Part shown: one piece after another, positions 54,972-62,272 of the stretch
How positions within the stretch are numbered: the first letter of the stretch is position 1
Layout: each line of letters starts with the position of its first letter
Assembly: GCA_021404685.1 (NCBI GenBank)
Contig: QWHC01000021.1
Span: 1 to 64,000 of the forward strand
Origin: Chloroflexi bacterium CFX4
GTDB lineage: Bacteria > Chloroflexota > Anaerolineae > Aggregatilineales > UBA2796
Reading direction: 5' to 3'
DNA: 64,000 nucleotides
Made by a program: the position numbers and the translations under genes
Notes under the pieces: model-generated
Seen by the model: the letters and a program-made list of their open reading frames with translations, nothing else
Told to the model about the DNA's origin: nothing
The model's database searches: none

Positions 54972-55949
54972 TCAAGGCGTAGGCGGCGGCAGCGTCGGGA
55001 TAAAGAGCGTTGGTGTTGGCGCGATGGGCGTCACCGTCGGTGGGATGATTGGCGTCGGTGTGGGCAGCGGCGTTAAGTCTGTGGGCGGCGCTGCGTTCGG
55101 CGCGGTGGCAGTCCCTTCCGCAAACGGCACAACAATGATTGTGGCGTTGGGCGGCGGCGCTGAGGGTGTGTAAGTGGGCAGGTTCGCGCCCGGTCCTGTG
55201 CGGAAGCCCGGCCACGGATTACGCATAAAGTCATTGTCTGCCAGCAAGTCGGGCGGCTGCCCTGCCAAAATCTGCCCGATCACAATCCACATTTCGTTCC
55301 AATTCTTGGGCAGGTTGGTCACCACACGGGTGAGCGGACCAATCACGTTTTGCAGGCTTTTTGCCACATCATTAAGCTGGGTTTGGTCAAGCGGAATATC
55401 CACAGGCACGCGCAACGCCACAGGCACTTTCAGATCAATCGGCACCTTCAAATCAATCGGCACCTTCAAATCAATCGGCAAGGTGCTATCCACAGGCACT
55501 TGCAAATTAAGCGCAACAGGCAGTTGTAAGCCTTGCGGCAGCGTGATCGCCACAGAGCCGCGAATGGTGCCGCCGCCGCCGGGCAGCGCAAAGGCAGCGT
55601 TCGCCGTGATCGGCACGGGCTGGGTCAGCGTTACGACAGTGTTCTGTTGAAGCGGAATGTTCAGCACGACAGGGATGGTATCCTTGACGTTGATTGTATC
55701 CGCCACCTGAATCTGATCTTTCACATTGATCGTATCATTCACATTGATCGTGGTGATGATGCGTGCCTCGTTCAAGCCCACAAAGCTGCCATATAAGCCG
55801 CCAAGCAGCGGCTCGGCAATACCATTGGTGATCTGAAAGATCACGGTCAGCAGCAGCAAGATCACGATCAGGAAAACAAAGTTGACGATGAATGAGAAAA
55901 AGATGGCTACGTTCTTAAATGCATTCCAAAAGCGCCGTAAACCGACCAT
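54972..55949 (-). CDS. Membrane-anchored short-repeat protein of unknown function
   Basis: The 325-aa product has one transmembrane segment (about 14-36). Beta-rich repeats follow: TINVNDTINVKDQI with two more V-D-T-I copies, and three copies of PIDLKV ending in PVALRV. A Pro/Thr-rich C-terminal tail follows. No family was recognised. The repeat units are six residues (18 bp). ATG 55949 has GGGAG about 9 nt upstream; the frame is open 15 codons earlier. It leads the gene pair with the methyltransferase. Confidence 0.75.
   Translation of the reverse strand: MVGLRRFWNAFKNVAIFFSFIVNFVFLIVILLLLTVIFQITNGIAEPLLGGLYGSFVGLNEARIITTINVNDTINVKDQIQVADTINVKDTIPVVLNIPLQQNTVVTLTQPVPITANAAFALPGGGGTIRGSVAITLPQGLQLPVALNLQVPVDSTLPIDLKVPIDLKVPIDLKVPVALRVPVDIPLDQTQLNDVAKSLQNVIGPLTRVVTNLPKNWNEMWIVIGQILAGQPPDLLADNDFMRNPWPGFRTGPGANLPTYTPSAPPPNATIIVVPFAEGTATAPNAAPPTDLTPLPTPTPIIPPTVTPIAPTPTLFIPTLPPPTP
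55434..55481 (-). repeat. Tandem 18-bp repeats inside a gene
   Basis: The unit ATCAATCGGCACCTTCAA is found at 55434-55451 and 55452-55469 without change, and again in part to 55481. They encode successive PIDLKV repeats. A second 18-bp pair (55722-55739 and 55740-55757) encodes the V-D-T-I repeats. The near-identity suggests recent slippage. Confidence 0.85.
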
Positions 55950-56110
55950 GCCTGCTTCTCCCTGCCTGTTAGACGGATGCTCAAGCCACCACATGATAGC
56001 ACTTCTTAGGCAGAATAGGCAAACAAAAGCCTAACATTATCAGCATAGGGCAAACGTAGGGTAGCGAGCAAAGTCTTTGAGCATTCTAACCCTGCATCAC
56101 GCCCTTGATC

Positions 56111-56119
56111 TGGTATAAG
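56111..56119 (+). promoter_or_regulatory. Possible extended -10 promoter of the response regulator
   Basis: TGGTATAAG fits an extended -10 (TGn plus TATAAG) about 78 bp before ATG 56197. There is no recognisable -35. Confidence 0.35.
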
Positions 56120-56196
56120 ATATGTAAGGAAGCGCCGTGCATGTTATAGGTCATTTAACGGCATTATCTAAAAAAACGGCGCGAGGAGTTTTTATC

Positions 56197-56586
56197 ATGG
56201 GCGACGCACCCAACCCACCGCAGAAAATCTTGGTGATTGATGACGATCCTGCCCAGTGCGAGATGATCGCTACCACACTCAGCTACGCGGGCTACCAAAC
56301 CACAATGGCTGCCAACGGCACAGAAGGCTTGGCACGTTTTCAGGCTGACCCACCCGATATGGTTGTGGTAGACTTTGCCATGCCCGGCATGAACGGCATT
56401 GAGTTTGTGAACGCCATGCGCGCCATCGAGACGCAGCGTACACTCGTGCTGATGGTGGCGGGCTATGCTCAGAGCTTCCTCGCCGCGCTGGATATTTCCG
56501 GTGGCGTGGATAGCTACCTGATAAAGCCAATTTTGCAGCAAGATTTAGTGGTGCGTGTGGCAGATTTGTTTGCCGGACGCTTCTAG
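56197..56586 (+). CDS. Single-domain response regulator
   Basis: The 129-aa protein is a lone receiver. The acidic triad is in LVIDDDPAQ, the phospho-acceptor is Asp59 (VVDFAMPGMNG), and Lys is in YLIKPI. The Thr/Ser position is MVAGYA, where Ala replaces the conserved Thr/Ser, so signal transmission may differ. ATG 56197 follows GAGGAG; the frame is open 20 codons earlier. It lies 14 bp ahead of the acyl-CoA dehydrogenase. Confidence 0.92.
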   Translation: MGDAPNPPQKILVIDDDPAQCEMIATTLSYAGYQTTMAANGTEGLARFQADPPDMVVVDFAMPGMNGIEFVNAMRAIETQRTLVLMVAGYAQSFLAALDISGGVDSYLIKPILQQDLVVRVADLFAGRF

Positions 56587-56600
56587 GAGCATTTTTACCA

Positions 56601-57752
56601 ATGAATTTTGAACTTACCCAAGAACAACGCATGTATCAACGCGCCGTGCGCGACTTCTGCGAAGGCGAGATCAAGCCTTATGCGGCGGAGATCGAACAGC
56701 AAGGCGATTTACGTTGGGAAGCCATCCGCAAGATGCCGCAGCTAGGCTTAACAGGCATCCAAGTGCCTGAGGAGTACGGCGGCGCTGGCATGGATACGAT
56801 CAGCGCGTCTATCGCTGTGGAGGAGCTAGGGCGCGTTTGTGGCTCAACAGCGCTCTCGCTCTCCGCCCATAATGGCTTAGGCTGTATGCCGATTGTGCGT
56901 TGGGGAACGCCTGCCCAAAAAGAGAAATTTTTGCCGCGCCTGACCAGCGGCGAGACGCTCGGCGCCTTAGCGCTCACCGAACCGAACGCCGGCTCGGACT
57001 TGATGAGCGCCCAAACCAGCGCCACCTTAGAAGGTGACCAGTACGTGGTGAGCGGCGCGAAGGCCTGGATCACCAATGCCCGCTTTGCGCCCGTCATCAT
57101 CACCCTGTCGCGCACGGATAAGGCGGCTGGCACACGTGGCTTTAGCCACATCCTCGTGGAGACCGACCGCGCAGGGCTAACCATCCATCCGCCCGAAAAA
57201 AAGATGGGCTTGAAAGGCTCTTCCACGCACATGATCAGCTACGATAATGTTTGCGTGCCTGCCGAGAACGTTTTGGGTGAGGTTGGGCGCGGCTTTCAGC
57301 AGACGATGGAGACGCTTGACGGCGGTCGGATCAGCATTGGCGCGCTGAGCGTTGGCATCGCACAGGGCGCCTTTGAAGAAGCTGTGAAATATGCGCGGCA
57401 GCGTGCTGCTTTTGGCAAGCCGATCAGTGAACATCAGGCGATTCAGTGGATGATTGCCGACGCCGCGCTTGAAATTGATGCAGCGCGCCTCTTAGTCTAC
57501 CGTGCAGCATGGTTGAAGGATCAGGGCAAGCCTTTCACCAAAGAGGCGGCGATGGCGAAACTCTTTGCCAGCGAAGTGGCAGAGCGCGTCTGCTTCAATG
57601 CCATCCAGATACATGGCAGCTATGGTTACAGCGCCGAATTTCCCGTTGAGCGCATGTACCGTGATCAGCGCCTGATGAGCATTGGCGAAGGCACCAGCCA
57701 AATTCAGCGCTTGGTGATTGCACGGCGTGTGCTGAGTGAGATGCAGGGCTAA
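56601..57752 (+). CDS. Acyl-CoA dehydrogenase
   Basis: An FAD-dependent enzyme for the first step of beta-oxidation or branched-chain acyl-CoA oxidation. The 383-aa product has the family signatures ALTEPNAGSDLMS, GSKAWITN-type GAKAWITNA, and YGYSAEFPVERMYRDQRLMSIGEGTSQIQRLVIAR. The Glu in GEGT matches the catalytic base of short- and medium-chain members. The gap after the response regulator is 14 bp. The acyl specificity is not clear. Confidence 0.93.
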   Translation: MNFELTQEQRMYQRAVRDFCEGEIKPYAAEIEQQGDLRWEAIRKMPQLGLTGIQVPEEYGGAGMDTISASIAVEELGRVCGSTALSLSAHNGLGCMPIVRWGTPAQKEKFLPRLTSGETLGALALTEPNAGSDLMSAQTSATLEGDQYVVSGAKAWITNARFAPVIITLSRTDKAAGTRGFSHILVETDRAGLTIHPPEKKMGLKGSSTHMISYDNVCVPAENVLGEVGRGFQQTMETLDGGRISIGALSVGIAQGAFEEAVKYARQRAAFGKPISEHQAIQWMIADAALEIDAARLLVYRAAWLKDQGKPFTKEAAMAKLFASEVAERVCFNAIQIHGSYGYSAEFPVERMYRDQRLMSIGEGTSQIQRLVIARRVLSEMQG

Positions 57753-57776
57753 CCTTCCCAGTTGATCGGAGATTGT

Positions 57777-57825
57777 TATAGGGAAACACCGCTGCCTGCT
57801 GGAGATATGCTACACTTTCCCTATA
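57777..57825 (+). promoter_or_regulatory. Inverted repeat with embedded promoter before the threonine-synthase fusion
   Basis: TATAGGGAAA (57777-57786) and TTTCCCTATA (57816-57825) form a perfect 10-bp inverted repeat around 29 nt, ending 1 bp before the ATG at 57827. The loop contains TGCTACACT (57808-57816), an extended -10. Transcription would start near the second arm, so the mRNA may be nearly leaderless. The repeat could be a two-site operator. Confidence 0.5.
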
Positions 57826-57826
57826 C

Positions 57827-59965
57827 ATGCTCGCACAACAATCACTGGTGAAGACTATGCCAACGCTTTTTGCCCAAGTCGTCTGCCTTTCCTGTGGACA
57901 TCAAATGCTGCCTGACCCGATGATCGCCAAGTGCGAACGCTGTGGCGACTCGTGGCTGGATGCCCGCTATCACTATTCAGAAGTTAAGTGGGCGCACGGG
58001 CTGCCGCGCCGCCCATTCTCGCTATGGCGCTATGAGGAATTGCTGCCACTCAGCGATCAAACACAGCGCGTCTCGATTGGGGAAGGCATGACGCCGATCA
58101 TCCGTGCAGATCGGCTTGGTGAATCGCTTGGTCACGAACATATCCTAATCAAAGATGAGCGCCGTATGCCAACCAATTCCTTTAAGGATCGGCAGGGCGC
58201 TCTCTCTGTCTCCATTTTGCGGCAAGCAGGCATCAAAGAATGCGTGTTAGCCTCCACAGGCAACGCGGCGGCTGCCTATGCTGCCTACTGTGCGCGAGCA
58301 GGCATCAAGCTGTGGGTCTTTCTGCCCAGCATGGTGCCTGCCGAGAAAATGCGCGAACTTGGCTTGTACGGCGCAGAGCTGATCAAGGTGACCGGCACCT
58401 ACGATCAGACCAAGAAAGTTGCCGCTGACTTTGCTGCCCGCCGCAATCTCTACTTTGATCGCGGCTCAAAAGGCATTCCCGGCAAGGAGAGCATGAAGAC
58501 AATGGCGTTCGAGATCGCTGAGCAGCTTAGCCTCGACTACGGCGAGGACGGACGCTGGATCGCGCCGGATTGGTACATTCAGGCAGTCAGCGGCGGCATC
58601 GGACCACTAGGCGTCTACAAGGGCTTTCTGGAACTCTACCAAATCGGCTTGATTGATAAAGTGCCAAAGCTCGGCATTGTGCAGGTTTCAGGCTGTGCGC
58701 CGATGGTACGTGCCTTTGAGCAGGGCAGCGCCCAGGCTGAACCTGTCGTCCCTGAGACGCTGATCACTGTGCTGGCGACGGGCGATCCCGGTCACGCTTA
58801 TACCATGCTGCGCGACGCGATCCTGACGCACGGCGGCGCGATGGTCAGTGTGGATGACGGGCAGGCATTCCGTGCCATGCGCCGCGTAGCGCGCACCGAA
58901 GGCTTCAGTGTAGAACCTGCCACAGCGGTTGCCTTTGCCGGCTTGGAGAAGCTGATCGCTACAGGTGCGGTGCAGCCGCACGAAAAACTGCTGCTCAACT
59001 GTTCCGGACACACCTTCCCGGCAGAAAAGCACATCCTCGAAGATCAGTATGTGCTGGAACTTGAACTCGGCGCGGCTGCACCGTCCCAACAGACTGAGGG
59101 ACTCGGCGCGGCACTGGAACGCCTTGATGAACAGATCACAACCGTGGTTGTGATTGACGACAATCCACACGATACACGCCTTATCCGCCGCTTGTTGCAG
59201 GCGCATAAGAACTACCGCGTCTTTGAGTCCAACAATCCGCTGGATGGACTTGATCTGGTGCGCCAGCGCCGCCCTGATCTGGTTATTACCGACCTGACCA
59301 TGCCCGAAATTGATGGCTTCAGCCTGCTGGAAACGCTTAAAGCAGACCCTGAGACTGCTCATATCCCAGTCATCGTGCTGAGCGGCAAATCGCTGACGGC
59401 ATTGGATAAGGCGCGCCTGAGCGGACAAATTGACTCGGTGTGGTTGAAGGGCAACTACAGCACCCGCGAATTGGTTGACCACGTGGTGACGACGCTCAAG
59501 GATCGCCCTGCTGAAAGCCATACCGATGAGCCGCTTAGTCCTGCGCCGACGGCAAGAAAGCCGGCTGAGCCACCACAGCCAATGGAAGGTGCTTTTAAGG
59601 TGCTAATCGTGGATGACAATCCTTATGATGCGCGTTTGGTGCGCCGCATTCTGGAGGCAAGCCGCAAGTTCAGCGTCACAGAGGCGCGCACAGGCGAAAG
59701 TGCGCTAAAGGCGATGCACGAATCGCCGCCGCATTTGGTCATCTTGGATATTATGCTGCCGGATATGGGCGGGCTAGACGTGCTGCAACACATCCGCGAA
59801 TCGGACGATTTGCGAAATGTGCGCGTGGCAGTCATGAGCGCCAAAGAGATCGGCGAAATTGACCGCGCGCGCCTACGCGATGCTGTCTTTTGGCAGAAAG
59901 CGACTCTAGACCGCAAACGCTTGGTCGAGGCAGTCGAGGCGCAGCTTACCCAAGCGAACGGCTAA
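57827..59965 (+). CDS. Threonine-synthase-like PLP enzyme fused to two receiver domains
   Basis: The 712-aa protein begins with a zinc ribbon (C20, C23, C36, C39). A threonine-synthase fold (about 48-425) follows with PLP Lys120 in NSFKDRQGA, ASTGNAAAAYAAY and SGGIGPLGVYKGF. Two complete CheY-like domains follow. Receiver 1 (about 438-555) has Asp489 (ITDLTMPEIDG), Ser in VLSGKS and Lys in VWLKG. Receiver 2 (about 590-705) has Asp641 (ILDIMLPDMGG) and Lys in FWQKA. I know no standard family with this layout. ATG 57857 is an alternative start. Confidence 0.9.
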   Translation: MLAQQSLVKTMPTLFAQVVCLSCGHQMLPDPMIAKCERCGDSWLDARYHYSEVKWAHGLPRRPFSLWRYEELLPLSDQTQRVSIGEGMTPIIRADRLGESLGHEHILIKDERRMPTNSFKDRQGALSVSILRQAGIKECVLASTGNAAAAYAAYCARAGIKLWVFLPSMVPAEKMRELGLYGAELIKVTGTYDQTKKVAADFAARRNLYFDRGSKGIPGKESMKTMAFEIAEQLSLDYGEDGRWIAPDWYIQAVSGGIGPLGVYKGFLELYQIGLIDKVPKLGIVQVSGCAPMVRAFEQGSAQAEPVVPETLITVLATGDPGHAYTMLRDAILTHGGAMVSVDDGQAFRAMRRVARTEGFSVEPATAVAFAGLEKLIATGAVQPHEKLLLNCSGHTFPAEKHILEDQYVLELELGAAAPSQQTEGLGAALERLDEQITTVVVIDDNPHDTRLIRRLLQAHKNYRVFESNNPLDGLDLVRQRRPDLVITDLTMPEIDGFSLLETLKADPETAHIPVIVLSGKSLTALDKARLSGQIDSVWLKGNYSTRELVDHVVTTLKDRPAESHTDEPLSPAPTARKPAEPPQPMEGAFKVLIVDDNPYDARLVRRILEASRKFSVTEARTGESALKAMHESPPHLVILDIMLPDMGGLDVLQHIRESDDLRNVRVAVMSAKEIGEIDRARLRDAVFWQKATLDRKRLVEAVEAQLTQANG

Positions 59966-60015
59966 GTTTGAAACGTCTGCGCGCCCGTTCACCGAAACAA
60001 CAGGCGCGTAGCAGG

Positions 60016-61281
60016 CTAGCGGCGGCTTTGTGTGCGTCCTTGCCAATAGGTGGCGAACAAACCAAACAAGGCGAGGATCGCGCCAATGCCCTGAAAGATG
60101 GGATCGCGCAGAAACTCGGCAAAGCCAGCTAGGAAGCTGGCTTCTTGCGGCGGTGCAGCACTCTCAATGCTTTGAGCAGCGCGGGTTGCCTGTGCGATGG
60201 CGGTGGCAAGGTCGCGCACTTGTGCCGTCTGCGTCAGGGCTAGATCAGGCGTTGGGCTGGCTGGCGCTGGTGTGTGGGTGGCGGGCAGTGTGGCACCAAG
60301 CACAAGCGCGCTCAGCGCCGTCTGAGTCTGCTGAAGTGATTGCTGCATGTTCAGCAGAGCGTCGCTGGTGGCGGTGGCTGCGGCTGCCGCCGAAAATGGG
60401 CTGCCTTGCTCAGCCGTAGCGGTGAGATCGCGCACTTGGGCAGTGATGGCGCGCTCCAATGCTTGTACCGTCAACTCGAGTGGATTGGTAGACGGTGCGC
60501 GAGAGGTGAACAGTGGAATCAGCAGCAGCACTGTGCCAATCGCTGTAATCCAGCCACTGCCGCGCAGATTTGGATGGCGTTTGCGCTGTGCGTAAATGCT
60601 CGCGCCGATGCCGATGCTCAGCAGGCTGCTAAAGCCTACCAGACCACCTAAGAGCGCGCCGATAACGCCGTTCATACTTAGTCCAACACCTACGCCAACG
60701 CCAACACACACACCAATCACCACGCCTGCCGGGCGGTTTTTCGGGTTCAATGCGCCACCTAAGACGCCAAACAACACACCGCCTACCGCGCCACCAGCGA
60801 TGCCACCAAAGCCAACCATAAAAGCGATCACGGCGGTGAAGGCGAGCACGGTGATAAAGCCGATTTGAATACCCGTATTTGTTTCGGCATCAGGCGTGCT
60901 TTGGGAAGCAGGCGGTGGTGCGGCAGGTGGTGGTGCGGCAGGTTTGCTGAAATGTTCGCCAAAGAGCTTTATAAAGTTATCCCGATAGGTATCGCCGCTT
61001 GTGGTGGGTGCCGGTTTGGGTGGTGTGCCAGCGGGCGGCTTGGCGCGTGCTTTAGGCGAGTCGGCTGCGATCAAGACTGTGATTGCCGAGATGATGCCAG
61101 CAATCACCACGCCGCTGATGCCGAGCCACCACAGATTCGCCTGCCCATTTTCAAGCGCTAAACGAACTGCTTCCCAATTCAAGATCGAAAACAAGTTATT
61201 GTTGGGCAGATTTGCCCAGAACATGCCGCCTGCCGCGATCAGTCCGATACTGAGGGCAATTCCTAAGAGAAGCGCACGCAC
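60016..61281 (-). CDS. Glycine-rich membrane protein of unknown function
   Basis: The 421-aa product has two N-terminal membrane segments and a Pro/Ala-rich linker (about 100-150). A block of Gly-rich hydrophobic segments (AGGAVGGVLFGVLGG, GVCVGVGVGVGLSM and more) follows. A coiled or Ala/Gln-rich region comes next, then a C-terminal membrane segment before GRTQSRR. No family was recognised. GTG 61281 with AAAGGA upstream is preferred over TTG 61350. It converges on the fusion gene with a 50-bp gap. Confidence 0.7.
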   Translation of the reverse strand: MRALLLGIALSIGLIAAGGMFWANLPNNNLFSILNWEAVRLALENGQANLWWLGISGVVIAGIISAITVLIAADSPKARAKPPAGTPPKPAPTTSGDTYRDNFIKLFGEHFSKPAAPPPAAPPPASQSTPDAETNTGIQIGFITVLAFTAVIAFMVGFGGIAGGAVGGVLFGVLGGALNPKNRPAGVVIGVCVGVGVGVGLSMNGVIGALLGGLVGFSSLLSIGIGASIYAQRKRHPNLRGSGWITAIGTVLLLIPLFTSRAPSTNPLELTVQALERAITAQVRDLTATAEQGSPFSAAAAATATSDALLNMQQSLQQTQTALSALVLGATLPATHTPAPASPTPDLALTQTAQVRDLATAIAQATRAAQSIESAAPPQEASFLAGFAEFLRDPIFQGIGAILALFGLFATYWQGRTQSRR

Positions 61282-61383
61282 GGTTATCAATCCTTTGGCA
61301 GTGCCGTGTCTCGAAGTTTCCACGATCCAGTATAGCGCAAAAAGCCACAATCAGCGGTTTTAAGGTGCGCTGTGTGCGTGCAG

Positions 61384-61995
61384 CTAAACTTGGGAACGAA
61401 TATCCGCCAGTTTCTCTTGCCGATAGGTGATATGGCGGAAATGAGCAGTGCAGCCCTCACCCATAGGCGATTGCGCTAAGAAACCGATCTCTGCCTCAGG
61501 TGAATCGCCTAACCTGAAGTGGCGAATAAGCAGCCAGCGGTTGCCATCGTGCGAGTAGTGGAAAGCATAGGTGCGCTCCAATTTGGCAATGCGTAGGTAT
61601 ATTCGTCCGTCGGGGACAACCATTGCGTTGCAATCATCCGATAGACCATTAGTGACCACTGAGACGATCATCACCTCGCCTTGTGGTGAGCGCTCCAAGC
61701 AAAGTTTTGCCCATAGCTGCGGTGTTTGATGAATGAACAGCACGCCTGCATCGAATGTCGCAGCGTGTTCAGCCTCCACCAGCGCGCTCAATAAGCAGGG
61801 TGCTTTAACAGGCATAAGCAGTGCTGGTGCATTATTTGAGGCTGTGCCTGTTTCAGGGTCAATGAACCAATCTGTCCGCCCTGCTGCACGGATGCTTAAG
61901 GTGTGATCGGTACTGAATGCCCATTGCTGGGGATTGCCATGCCAACGCAGCGGGTGGGGAAGTGTGGCAATTGTCACAAAGTCTTGGGAGGTCAT
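61384..61995 (-). CDS. DUF1349 concanavalin-like protein
   Basis: The 203-aa protein matches DUF1349: WAFSTDHTLSIRAAGRTDWFIDP, AATFDAGVLFIHQTPQLWAKLCLERSPQG, VVTNGLSDDCNA and FHYSHDGNRW. The family is annotated as related to yeast Ree1 (regulation of enolase) and has a jelly-roll fold that may bind sugars. ATG 61995 is about 10 nt after GAAGGG. ATG 62004 is the alternative, and the frame is open to 62115 without similarity. Confidence 0.85.
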   Translation of the reverse strand: MTSQDFVTIATLPHPLRWHGNPQQWAFSTDHTLSIRAAGRTDWFIDPETGTASNNAPALLMPVKAPCLLSALVEAEHAATFDAGVLFIHQTPQLWAKLCLERSPQGEVMIVSVVTNGLSDDCNAMVVPDGRIYLRIAKLERTYAFHYSHDGNRWLLIRHFRLGDSPEAEIGFLAQSPMGEGCTAHFRHITYRQEKLADIRSQV

Positions 61996-62272
61996 AGGAA
62001 ACATGCCCTTCTCTAAATGCTGCGTGCAGCGCAACGGTTTGTTGCAATTATAACGCATTAATGCTGCTTTGTGCGCGCTGTGTGCAGAATAACCATCGCT
62101 GCATTTGATCATCAAAAGACTGCCTTTTTATAACACCGCACCAACCCGATTTAGCCTCTATTTCTGCGGTGAGCGCTTCCCCAAGCATTGGAATAGCATT
62201 GTGATGCTGCCATCTCCGAATCGATTCTATAACAGAACGTAGAGAGCAAGCACCGAGAGAGTGGTAAATCTT

